Source: Bursaphelenchus xylophilus
Taxonomy: Eukaryota > Nematoda > Chromadorea > Rhabditida > Aphelenchoididae
Assembly: GCA_904066235.2 (NCBI GenBank)
Contig: CAJFCV020000001.1
Location: 9,362,001 to 9,426,000, forward strand
Direction: 5' to 3'
DNA length: 64,000 bases
A model generated the notes under the pieces. It was not told the DNA's origin and did no database searches. It was given only the letters and a program-made list of their open reading frames with translations. Below, in pieces: positions 20,480-31,226 of the stretch. The position numbers and the translations under genes were made by a program. Each line of letters begins with the position of its first letter. Within the stretch, counting starts at the first letter, position 1.

Positions 20480-21352
20480 TTAGTCTATCCTGAACCTTTT
20501 ATACTTCTTGGGCTTCTCTTCTGACGGTGGTGGCTTCCCTCCATTTGCTATCATATCTCCCTTCAACTTTTCTGTTTCTAATACATTCTTCATTCGCGCC
20601 TCTATTCCGAGATCGACTTCTGGGATCCCAGCCAACATTTGATTTGAAAGAAGTTCATCATCCTTCTTGGACGAGTAGGCTCGGACTTTTTCTGCAACAC
20701 GATGAAGAATCTCATCTTCTGCGGAACAAAAACGGGCGTTTTTGGCTTCGAGAGTGTCTGTTACTGATCTGCTTTGATTCATATTGGCTTCGATATACTT
20801 CTTCCTAAAACATTGGTCACGTTATAAATTACACTAATAATATCGACATCGTAAATAGCATAAAAGAACCCTTACATTTCCTCATCCTCATCGAAGAGCA
20901 ACTCCTCTTTATGGAACTGGTCTTGCATTCCTGTTGTAATATCCTCAGCTGTCAACTTTTTCTTCTTGTCCTCAGGCAGTGTCATCATGTTTCCAGACCG
21001 ACTCTTGAATGGATTGTCCTCCAATTCATCGAATTCACTAGCTATTCGTTTTCCAAGTGCGCACTCTAACGCTGTCATTCCATTTCTTCGTTTACGGAGC
21101 TTCTGGACTTCTTGAATATCTCTGAGTTTCCGTCTAAAATTATATTCAGCTAGTTGAGTTGAAGGATTTACTAAACGTCTGACCAAAAACGATAAGAACT
21201 TACTCAATCCGCTCGTCGTCTTCGTCTGATCCACCGTCCTTCTCGATTTCTTCGGGCTTCGGTTTCCTCAGGGCAGCTCTTCTTGTTGGTTTTCGAAATG
21301 AAATAACTTGCTCTTCTGATGTCTCTTCAGTAGAAACTGATGGCTCTGTCAT
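20480..21352 (-). CDS. C9orf78/TLS1 family spliceosome-associated protein
   Basis: Exons 21352-21204, 21133-20876 and 20804-20480 join in phase to 243 residues (human C9orf78 is 289). Diagnostic segments are the N-terminal FRKPTRRAALRKP, the block RDIQEVQKLRKRRNGMTAL, the DNPFKSRSGNMM motif, MKKYIEANM, and the strongly conserved LLSNQMLAGIPEVDLGIE with following basic residues. In human cells the family member associates with the BRR2 helicase and influences splice-site choice; fission yeast Tls1 also works through splicing. The ATG lies directly after TTTTTCAG, a probable SL1 site. It is divergent from the calmodulin-like gene, sharing a 194-base region, and heads the putative two-gene operon. 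Confidence 0.9.
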
Positions 21353-21546
21353 TCTGAAAAAACAAAAACATTGAAGGCAAAGGATTTTAAATTCGAGTAA
21401 ATGTAGCGAACGTCGCGAAATCCCGTAAAATCCTTTCCCGCGAATCTCCGTCGACCTTGGGATCTGATTCGGGTCGGCGACTGTTAAAACCGAAAGAATC
21501 GATCGAAAATTCAACCGCTTTCCAATACCACTGCCTTGTTGTAGCC
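21353..21546. promoter_or_regulatory. Short divergent promoter region
   Basis: Only 194 bases separate the start codon of the C9orf78 homologue (minus) and that of the calmodulin-like gene (plus). The interval includes the likely SL acceptor of the former and GC-containing stretches (GTAGCGAACGTCGCGAAAT, ATCTCCGTCGACCTTGGG). A bidirectional promoter is the simplest reading. Confidence 0.5.
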
Positions 21547-22130
21547 ATGGTAGGTCAAGACGTAGTCAAAACTCAATTTTAACACTTCTTTTTTCTATTT
21601 AGGCGCACAATTTCACTGTTCAACAGCTAAAAGGTAAAGAATAAGATAATCCTTAAAAATTATCTTCAGAAATCCGCCAATGTTTTGACTTTTATGTAAC
21701 CAAAGGCTTCATCGACAACCACAGTCAACTTCGCTATGTGATGCGATCATTGGGCCATGTCCCGACCGTCCCGGAGACAATAAAGTATCTGAAAGACAAA
21801 GGTAACACAAAATTTGAAATGCTAATATTGCTCAAATTTCTAGGCCCAAAAATTGACTTCCCCAAGTTCCTCGAGATCCTAAACTTGGAGAAGAACCGTC
21901 CGGTTGACCCGATTTGGGAGTGTGCACAATGTTTTAAAGCTTTGGATACTAGAAAGACCGGATTTCTGAGCCGATCTGAATTCTTTTCTCTACTGACTCG
22001 ATTCGGAGAAAAGATGGACCCCATCGAGGTGGAGATGTCCCTTCAACGCATGGGAATGTGTGGCTACGGACTGAAGATCCCCATTGAGCAACTAATCCAT
22101 CATATCTCCGGCCCAGCCCCATTACCTTAA
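21547..22130 (+). CDS. Calmodulin-like protein with degenerate EF-hands (CALML4-like)
   Basis: Exons 21547-21549, 21603-21633, 21670-21801 and 21844-22130 join in phase to 150 residues, calmodulin length. RYVMRSLGHVPT aligns with the first EF-hand exit helix of calmodulin and IDFPKFLEIL with the second. The calcium loops are poor: loops 1 and 2 are shortened and lack the Asp ladder, loop 3 (DTRKTGFLSRSE) keeps only positions 1, 6 and 12, and loop 4 is replaced by GMCGYGLKIPIE. This resembles CALML4, a non-canonical myosin light chain-like protein, more than true calmodulin. The start codon alone forms the first coding exon, so the ATG assignment is slightly uncertain. AATAAA lies near 22188. 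Confidence 0.8.
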
Positions 22131-23027
22131 TGTTTGATAAACACTATCGCCAGAAGTTAGTTGAAATCAACCTAAATACATGCGAAAATAATAAAAAAAG
22201 GTAACTTACTAACGCGGAAACTTATTCTTCACTTCCAGAAAATTTCACAAAAATAATTGTGGCTTTTCGTCCAATTATCGAATGTTGCGAAATGCCACAG
22301 AAGATATTTGCGTGTATCTCGTTGGTCGCAGATTTCTAGAAATTCTGCTGTATGTCGTTGGGTTACTTAGGGTTCGTTACTTCAAGAATGGTATTTAGGT
22401 TTAAAATTGCGGATTTTTTTCGGTTTTCTTCAGTTTGTTGATGTCTGTTTATTTATCCGGGATGAATTCGCTTTACTTTCAACATTCAAAGTTTTATTAG
22501 CGAACAATTACATTCATAACAATTAGAGTCAGATTAAATACAACATCATTGTAATTTGAGAGATCTTTCAGTGGAAGACTCAAATGAGGCATCAAAAAAG
22601 TGTTGCGGCTATACCACTACTCTCGGTTTCGTAGCCAAAGGTTGTTTTCTGTAATTAACAGTTGAAAGAGTGGGTTTATATTGCAGTGTTTGTACGAAAA
22701 GACTTTTTTTTTTAAGTATGACACACGACTAAAACAGTATACATGTAGACTATGATTTTGATGGAATGATTAGAAGATGGGGTTTTATACATGATGAAAG
22801 GGTTCTGACCTACAATGTGGGTTATAAATAGTTGCCCTAAGAGTTAGCAAACGCAGCTACTCTAACTTGGGGTAAATAAAATCGTTTTGTCGTTTCCCCA
22901 GTTGACGACGTTCCATTCCTGATGGTTGAGGTATAAATACAGTCAAAATTAATGGTTTAGTCACGGTTAGATGTTGGATATATCTCGATTTTCCTCAACA
23001 TAGCTTTCCCTTGCTCTTCCAGCTGTT
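22131..23027. other. Intergenic, convergent 3' ends
   Basis: About 900 bases lie between the 3' ends of the calmodulin-like gene and the minus-strand RVxF protein gene. I see no coding potential or RNA gene here. Confidence 0.5.
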
Positions 23028-26000
23028 CTAGGACTGAAACTCGGCCTTTTCCCTTGCCTCTTGTGCCAATTGTTGTAATTTACATCTTTGTAAGTACTTG
23101 TTATACTTCAGAACACGAGACCTGCTGGCATGGCGGACCAACTTCTTGATTTTGACGATTTTCGGGTTTGATGGACATCGAATGGCTTTAGGCAAGCCGG
23201 AAGCCAAAGGGTCGGGGTTATGCACGTTCAGGAGAGTGTGCGCGAAATAAAGACAATCGGCCAGGTGAGCTTTGGTCGATCGACCCGAGCGATTCTTTTG
23301 TTTGGAGGTTGAATTCTCCGACTCTGTCTCTTCGAATAAGCCTTGTCGTATGTTACAGCGACCGTAGAATACCTGAAATATCGATGATGTTTAACTTTCT
23401 ATTAGAATTGGTCTGAGAATGTGTCTAATTGTAAGATAATGTTTCTTGCACTCACCTCGTTATGTGTAACATTTTTGGACTTTTCGAACACCTGTGTCAT
23501 TCTTTCTTCATAGCGGCTCAAGGTTTTCTGATCCAATATCTATAAAGATCACATTATAACACACTAAACAATACGAACTCTTTGTTCACCTACATTTTTA
23601 GTCTGTTTCTTGGCCGGTTTCTTCGTTTCAACTGTTTCTTCTACTTTGTTTTTGACTTGGACGTTCGTTTTCTTGGGGGTTTCGGCTTTCGGCAAAGCCG
23701 GGGCTTTGAAGATGTCGGTAATGGAGTACCTTTTCCTTGATAGCGTCACCATCTCGGTCTGTTGTTTCTGGATAAAAGAAGCAGTCGAAGATCTGCGGGC
23801 GGTTGGTTGAATCAGGCCCGTTGAACGGCTGATAACGCACAAACGCCGCATTGTTTGCCGTCGAGAAGCTAAAAGGATAACGATTAATCTTTGTGGAATC
23901 TTCTAGCTTTAATTTTTTGGCAGCTATCTTCTAATCATTACCTAAAATCGGATAAAAATTCCAAAAATCTTACCGATGCTGCCTTTAGACTCAACTTTTA
24001 CTGGTTCTGGCTTCTTCTTGGCCTTCTCTTTCTCTTCGACATGTCTTTTAGGTCTTGTTTGTACTTCCACACCATCTTCGACGTCTTGTTTTACCCGTTT
24101 TGGAGATCTGGGGGTTGCCTTTTCCGCAACTTCATCCTCAACACTTTCGCTGCTGGTGGACTTCCTCGTTCTTTTCCTCAGATTCTCCTTCACACAAACT
24201 TTCTGTTCCAAATCGCCATTCAATTCGTCGTTCTCAGTGTCTGAGATGGCCTCCTTGACCGGACTTTTGGAGGTTCGGTCCTTGGTCAGAATCCGGCTGT
24301 CCTTGAAGATGACATTCTCACGCGGTGAGGGTGATTTCTTGAAGGAAATGGACTCATTTGGGGGCATGTCAATGCCAAACCTCACGCGAATGCTGCGTAG
24401 TTGGTCTGGAAGGGTCTTCCCAAATCTGGAATTGTAGATTTAGGATTAAAATTGAATACGGTGACATAAAAAGGTGAAAAAAAATAAAGTCTAGTCGAAA
24501 CAGGCTAAAATAAGGTTGGGAGTGCATAACCGAGGGCGAATTCTAACAATTTATCGATTGGAGATTGTGTTATAGACCCGCTATGTTAAGTGCAATTTGG
24601 TTTAAACCTGTTGGGGCATAGGGAAATCTCATTTTTCTGCGCCTAAACCCAAAGCTTTCGCTCCGACGAAAAGTTTTGTGATGAGAGAAGAGGGCCGGGA
24701 AAAGAGACGTTTTCCGACGGAAAATAGAGCCGCAAAACTGCACGCAAACCGCCATTCGATGCGTTCGGGCGAGAGAAGAAAAGTGGGAGGTTGGGGGCCG
24801 GCCTCATCCAGAAAACCCGTCATCCTCGACGTGGAAATTAGTCCAATTCCGAAGCGGCGAGACGTCCGACCCAAGCAAGGGAATATCTAATGAGGAGGAA
24901 AGAGCTCATAGAAGGAGAGTGTCAAATGCAATTTTAGTCAGCGTTTCTCGGGATAGACCCTCAGGGCAAGCGAGTGGGTCAGGGAACACCGGAGGCTACA
25001 TTTTACGAGTAGAAGATGAGCTTAGGGCGTCATAGGCAAAGTAATATCCAAAACTGATTTCAATAGCAATATTACTGCCTAGAATACTGTATAATTTAGT
25101 TTACAGTCCGAAACGTAATTTCTTGCTCCAAAAACTAATCTATAAGTAAATTCACAGACGTTTCTTTAAACTCTCGGGTCAAACCCTCTGGACAAATGCA
25201 AATCAAACCCGATTCCGCCCCGCAATTCCCATTGATATCAAAGTAAAAATATCAAAATTTGGGGTCAGAAAAGGAATCTCCGCTTTCCTTTCCGTATGTC
25301 CCCTTCGCTTTTCGCACGGTGCAGTCAACACTTTTTTGTGTCGTGAAAGAGCCCGTATCGCAGTTGCCCTGGGGCATTTGTCACGTTCCGAAAAAAAAAA
25401 TGATTTTCGATTTGTGATTGTAATAAAATTAGTAACACAATATAATGGTAAGCAAGAATTTTGAAGGCTTACATTTGTGGCAGATGAGGTTAATTTGAAT
25501 ATAAATATGTTAATAACTACTGTAAACTTACGCTTTATCCAGCGTGTTCATTACAAATTCTTTGAAACAGCTGTCGCTGGTGAGGACGTTCAGAAATCTC
25601 AGTTTTGCAATCACCTGAAAAAATTTTTTTGGAACTAAAAGGAATTGCCCTATAACATTCTTGGATAAAAATACTCACCTTGACGTCATCAATCACTTCC
25701 AAATTCAGTTCCATTTTGTACAATTCAAGAAGAGCATTGACTTCGCATAGTTGAATATTTTTTTCCGATGAAATATTTGAGTCAATCTCATTTTTAAGCG
25801 TGTCCGAGTTGACAAATTCATAGATTGAATTCTAAAACACTAATTCCACGAACTTTCACACTTACGTTTACACCCGTTCCTCGGAATTTGCAGGCCCTTT
25901 TACGACATTCCGTTTTGATTCTTCGAAACGATGCCAAAGAATCGGGCTCGTCCAGAGATTTCAAGATTAATTCCGATAAGTTGTCATAGCTGTGTTCACT

Positions 26001-26437
26001 AGTGTCAGTCGGTGACAGAACTCTTTTTGGACAGGCTTTTCGACCAGATTTCCGGAGAGAATTGTCGCTTCCATCCAAACTTTCATGTCTCAAAGTAGAT
26101 GAACTTGATGTCGATGCGGTCGAAGAGACGCTCCCAGGACTCGGCAATGGTCGGTCTAAAGGGCAAATGGCTTCACCGTAGTAAACTCGGCGGATCACTT
26201 CCTTGACTTGGTCGATTTTCACATCTTTCCGATGGATTTTTCGATGGGGATTGAGGCTAAAGCAATATCATGAGTATTTTCTTGTTAAGAAGTAAGTAAT
26301 GATAGTTTATTGAGATAAACTTACGCCTGAACAGTTCTAAAAGCCAATTCCTCGAATTCTGAATACTTTTTCTTGATCGTCGTTGGTCTTACTGTACCAT
26401 TTAGCGAAGAAAGGTGAGATTTCGGGCAAGGAGGCAT
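23028..26437 (-). CDS. Large basic nuclear-type protein with RVxF docking motif
   Basis: Eight exons: 26437-26325, 26256-25866, 25831-25679, 25614-25532, 24425-23974, 23868-23594, 23539-23456 and 23372-23028. All phases close, giving 631 residues. The ATG follows AATTTTAG by seven bases, a likely trans-splice site. Residues 1-80 form a basic, partly helical head (KKKYSEFEELAFRTVQALNP); a Ser-rich linker follows, then helical segments around residues 170-245. Exon 5 begins with LRSIRVRFG and MPPNESISFKK, a protein phosphatase 1 docking motif (RVxF) in a setting that recalls the Ki-67/Repo-Man motif. The rest is Lys/Ser/Pro-rich with many SP/TP sites and a basic helical C-terminus. Intron 2 is 34 bases and intron 4 about 1.1 kb. 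A chromosome or kinetochore role is inferred, not shown. Confidence 0.75.
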
Positions 26438-26449
26438 TTTGATTCTAAA

Positions 26450-28315
26450 ATTATTACACTTTAAAAAGTTGTTTACATCGTTTGCTTTACTCTTGAAAAA
26501 GAAGGAAGAATGGAAAATAGAAAAAAAAATTAAAAAAGACTAGTTTAGGTTATCCATGAGAAAATTCAGTTAAATGTAGGTAATAGAGGATTAAACAATA
26601 GTTTATATTATTATTAGCCGAAAACTCACTTTTTTCAGTAATTTCGAATTCTTTTGGATTGTTTTCCGCTTAACAAATGAGCATTTCCTCCGTTTCCTTA
26701 GGGCTAATCGAATTCGGTCCGAAAATTTAAAAGCCCTTATTTGAATATGGCAGTGGAAAAGGGGTGGTTTCCACGAGACTAATCCAAGAAGAGAAGCTTT
26801 TTTACGTTGCACTCGACGGCCAGAGGTTTGAGATCTGTTGGTGGCGATCTGGAACAAAAAATTATATGAGAATTGTAAAATAAAACTAATTACAACGAAC
26901 AAAGTAATATAAAAGTCCTCAAGACGACTGGAAATGTTTACGTTTTCGCAAAGAAGTAATTTTAAATTGTACTAAACATTAATCTTGAAATTATAAAAAA
27001 TGGGATTAACTCTTTTATCCGACGGGCGAAAATCTCGGCCCACTACGTCAAGCCATGTTTATTTCAGGTCCGAGAAGAGCCGGTATCTATGGCTACAGGA
27101 CGGGGAGAGTAAGTCAGGTGTGACTATAAAGTCTCCATTAATAACTGGGTACGGAAAAAGGAATGGACACTATTTTTGGCCATAGGAACTGCTTTACAAA
27201 ATTGGCTTTTGAAAATAAGTCGGAAAATTGGTAGAAGATAAGCGATAATTAGCGTATGATGTGGCCTTATTTTAGATATAACTGAACGAAGAAAATTAGA
27301 AATACACGCTCGAGAAATGAAATTTGGGAACTATTAGAAAAGAAAGCCCAGGAAAAAACCTCCAATAATTATGTGTAATATGCGTCATTTGCAGCAAAAC
27401 CCCCTGAATTTTTTAGATTATAGAGCAAAAAAACACCGCAAATTTTGGCATATTACACTCAACTCGATATCTCAGAATATCCCTTGCGAATCGTCGGGTT
27501 TTGTGTAAAATTTGGGCGAAAAACGGTCTCTCGTTCCCCTTCCACAAAGTGTTGTCCCCGTCTCTTTTTCGTTCTCGCTCTCGAGGGTAAAAAGAGCAGG
27601 GCGCTTATTCTTTGCCCTATGGGTTTGGCGGGACCAACCCCTCCGGCAAAACGAGAATTTGCGAAAATAGCGCGAGAACTCGGGGTGGGGTGAGGGAGAC
27701 AAGAGAAGTGCGGGAAAACCGCAGCTGTGCAAAGAGGCGGATCCAAATTGCAGAGAGGGCTGTAATGAGATGGCAAAGTGTTGTAAATGAAATACGAGAA
27801 AATGGGGTTAAGAATTAAAGATTGAGGGGCAAGCTATTTTAAGTCTAACAGGTAAGCGAAAAAGTTGATGGTCAATATTTCCTTTACCTCCCTTAAGGCT
27901 CAAGAATCCCAATTTATAAGTGCCAGGCTCCTTGCAAGCGAATATTAGCCCTTTTCTTGCATCAGAAACGACTAAAATGACCAGTCATCTATTTGCACAA
28001 CATTACATAATTCATTTTTTAATCAAAGAACTTGGCTGTTAAGCCGATAAAAAGTAAAGTTCGATAGTTTCCAATCCTCATTTTATGGGTATAATAAATG
28101 TTCAAAAATAATGTATACCAGCCAAAAACCGGAGTTCAATTTCCCAATCCCGTAAATTTCGAATGAATCAAACGAATTTGCCTTTTCGTATCCCCAATAA
28201 CTCTGTCCAATATAATACAAGAGAATGGACTGCATAAATCTCGAGTCCCCGGAAATCCCTCAAAATCCCGCATTCGTCCTTTTGTTTACGCACCCCAATT
28301 CTCCCGCACATTCTA
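26450..28315. other. Intergenic region, no supported gene
   Basis: A minus-strand open exon-like block (26849-26632) with a TTCCAG acceptor and GTGAGT donor lies upstream of the RVxF gene; it does not join in frame to that gene's first coding exon, so at most it is a non-coding 5' exon. GC-richer sequence near 27500-27720 may be regulatory. Nothing else is seen. Confidence 0.35.
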
Positions 28316-29703
28316 CACTGCTCCACGAAATGATAGACGCACCCTGTTTTTAGCGATTATCTTCCTTGTACTAAATGATATCGAATTATGTTCAACAGAT
28401 GAAATGTGGCAAATTAAACGAGAATTCATGTCCCGTAGCGATTTTGGAACAAAATTTTGCCTTGACTGAGATATGACATTTTTAGACTTTTTTGGGGTCC
28501 ACAAAATGATAGACGCAATTAAGTAATTTTTTGTTTATTTAAAAGAATTTTGAGTTAACCTGCTCTTATTACACTTCCTCGTGTTCTCTGTCGTATTAGA
28601 AAGGTAATTACATTTATATCCGCTGTACTTCATCGACGCAGTGGCCTTATGAGCCATTTCCGACCTTGTACATGGGGTAAAAATTCGTTTGAAAAAAAAT
28701 TTGATTAACGATTTTGCTTTCGCCAAAAAACCATCTTAAACCATCATAGATTACAAGTTGCAAATATAAGACATAAAATAAACCAATACCGATTCGCTTG
28801 AAGTCATTTAATCGACCATTAAGTTACCGTATACCTTCTACAGTAACCTTCAAAGGCTCTAAAAGTACAGAAGATTACTATCGATGTCAATTTTTTGCTC
28901 AGAAAATCAAACTCAGCATGTTAACAAACCTAAAACCGCAACTTATTGCCTGCTTAAATGTCATGATGATTGACAGATGATTGATTAAAGATAAACGTGT
29001 AAAAACAAGCCTATTTTTGTGAACTTTTTTTTGTCGAACGACGTTACCGACTAAAGGTATTCTGTAACGGCTGATGATTAAAACATTACGTTTTCAGGCA
29101 TGCTCAGTTTGAATTTGCAAATTAAATTTTGTCATTCTCTTTGATCGCCTTGGTATTTCGGGGGTCTAAAAGTATTAAGGTAGCTAGTTGTTGAAGATGA
29201 TATGCCAAGAAAATGCTCGGGATCCTTGAGCAAGCCGTTTTTTTTCATCAGTGAGATCTACACGTATAATGTGATAGTATTAGCTAGTTTTTCGCCCAAG
29301 AAAACAGAATCACCTACAGTTTTTTTCAAACCGAATATTTACCTCATGTACAAGGTCGGAAATGGCTCATAAGGCCGCTGCGTCGATGAAGTACGGCGGA
29401 TATAAATGTAATTACCTTTCTAATACTACAGAGAACACGAGGAAGTGTAATAAGAGCAGGTTAACTCAAAATTCTTTTAAATAAACAAAAAATTACTTAA
29501 TTGCGTCTATCATTTTGTGGACCCCAAAAAAGTCTAAAAATGTCATATCTCAGTCAAGGCAAAATTTTGTTCCAAAATCGCTACGGGACATGAATTCTCG
29601 TTTAATTTGCCACATTTCATCTGTTGAACATTATTCGATATCATTTAGTACAAGGAAGATAATCACTAAAAACAGGGTGCGTCTATCATTTCGTGGAGCA
29701 GTG
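28316..29703. mobile_element. TA-flanked palindromic element (Tc1/mariner-type MITE)
   Basis: The element begins CACTGCTCCACGAAATGATA and ends with the reverse complement, with TA directly outside each end (28314-28315 and 29704-29705). Arms are about 365 bp (to roughly 28680, and from about 29340), around a unique core of about 660 bp. The motif CCACxAAATGATAGACGC recurs inside each arm (near 28499 and 29516), so each arm carries its own terminal-like repeat. No transposase is visible. Such non-autonomous elements are normally mobilised in trans by Tc1/mariner transposases. Confidence 0.9.
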
Positions 29704-29705
29704 TA

Positions 29706-31226
29706 TTTTTGCACAGACGTCCAAATTCGCGAGAGCGAGGAGGGAGGGAGTGAAAGGGAATGACCGGTACGGCAAAAAGGAGGAGAAAAGGAGAGCTGAA
29801 ATGGGGCTGAGCAAGGGCTAGGAGGGAGGGGGAATGAGGCAAATTTTGATGAACTTTGAGCCTTATATGGGACGATATGACTGGATATGGAATATTGAGG
29901 TAATTACAGAGGTTACAGCATATTTTGTCCGGCCGATTCTTTTGCCTGATTGTTCAAGATCTCGGGCCCCACAGACAAATGTGAAACTTTAGGGAATGGT
30001 TTTTGACCACGTCAAAACTCGTATGCAGAATCTTAGGGCAAAGTTGTATTCACCGTTCCGACCCTGCACAGTAATCGGCAAAAATATGGTTGGACCTTAA
30101 AAGGGGATACGGGTAATTTTTAGCCCATTCCGACCTTGTTTTACCTAATAAAACACGAATTTCAGGCACAAACAGGACCGAAATGGCCAAGTTAATATTA
30201 TTAGCGGCCTCCGCAAATTATTATTTTTTTGCAAAATTTTTATAAAGCCGATTGAAAGTAGAAAATTGCGTTTATTTCTCCGCTCCATCCACGCCTCTAT
30301 CGCCCTTTGTAACGTCCCCAAACAAATAAAAATGGAAATAAGCGTTAGCTAACACAAAAATGTTTAATCGAGACTGGGTTTCAGCGTTTGACGTGTCGTC
30401 AAAACTCGCTCTCGATCGAAGGAATGGAGAAGAAAAAGTTTTCGACGTCGCGCGAAAAGGAGGTAAAGGTCGCGAGCTGAGAGATTAATTAAGGCGATCG
30501 CGATGCGAAGAAGACTAGCGGGAATCATAAGGAGAAGGAAAGGATATCAGCTCGGAACCATCTTCAGATCGGAACGTTTTCGTTTTGAAAGTTTTTTGAA
30601 AAATTGAAAATTATTTGGTAAGTCATCACATTTACTTGCTAAACATCCAATTTTCCTCAAAAAAGAACTTGGAAAGCGTGACTAATCTGATTAACAACTA
30701 TTTTTAGCCCTGGAAAAGCCAAGATTTTTAGATTGAGGTGGTTCATAAGCTTTTGAAAAACTCTATTTCAAATTTACTGCCTATTAATTACATTACTCAT
30801 ACATCGATTTTTCGATGTGCAACTTGTAGAAATGCTAAAAATTTTTGCCTGTACTCTGGAGGGATAGCCAAACATATAAAACGATATCGACGATGATAAA
30901 TGAGAAAAGATAGTCAGAGAAAGACATTTTCGGCCACAATAGAATAATATGATCACTGACAAAATTTGAAGAAAATCCGAATGTCGCTCTTCGAGAACTT
31001 TCCTTGTCAAAAAAAAAACTTACCTTTAAAATAATCCAACCCGATCAGTCAAAGAATCTTTAATGAAACCGAAAAAGGAAGGAAAATTCGTTCACAATAT
31101 GGAGTTTTTGTTAGAGTAAATAGTTACGAAACGCTAAGTGATGTACATGAATTATTGAGTTTTCATTACATAATAAGGAGGTTGTGGTTTGCGTTAAATA
31201 TACATACGAATATTAATATATAGTTC
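29706..31226. other. Intergenic region with dispersed repeat and GC-rich block
   Basis: A purine-rich GC block (30400-30560, with several CG-containing words) ends in a donor-like TTTGGTAAGT at about 30616-30625 and could be a plus-strand non-coding first exon or a promoter. At 30895-31016 lies a copy of the dispersed repeat whose tail reads AAATTTGAAGAAAATCCGAA then CTTTCCTTGT. No coding gene is seen. Confidence 0.35.

Noticed and set aside
24678..24890. 70-codon plus-strand frame, Arg-rich
   Set aside because: Lies in the 1.1-kb intron of the minus-strand RVxF gene, in a GC-richer patch, with no splice or promoter evidence.
26632..26849. Basic exon-like block upstream of the RVxF gene
   Set aside because: Splicing to the first coding exon is out of frame with its ATG, so it cannot extend that protein; a non-coding 5' exon remains possible.
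28313..29763. Mirror-image frames at both ends of the 28.3-29.7 kb element
   Set aside because: Consequence of the inverted arms; no start or domain evidence.
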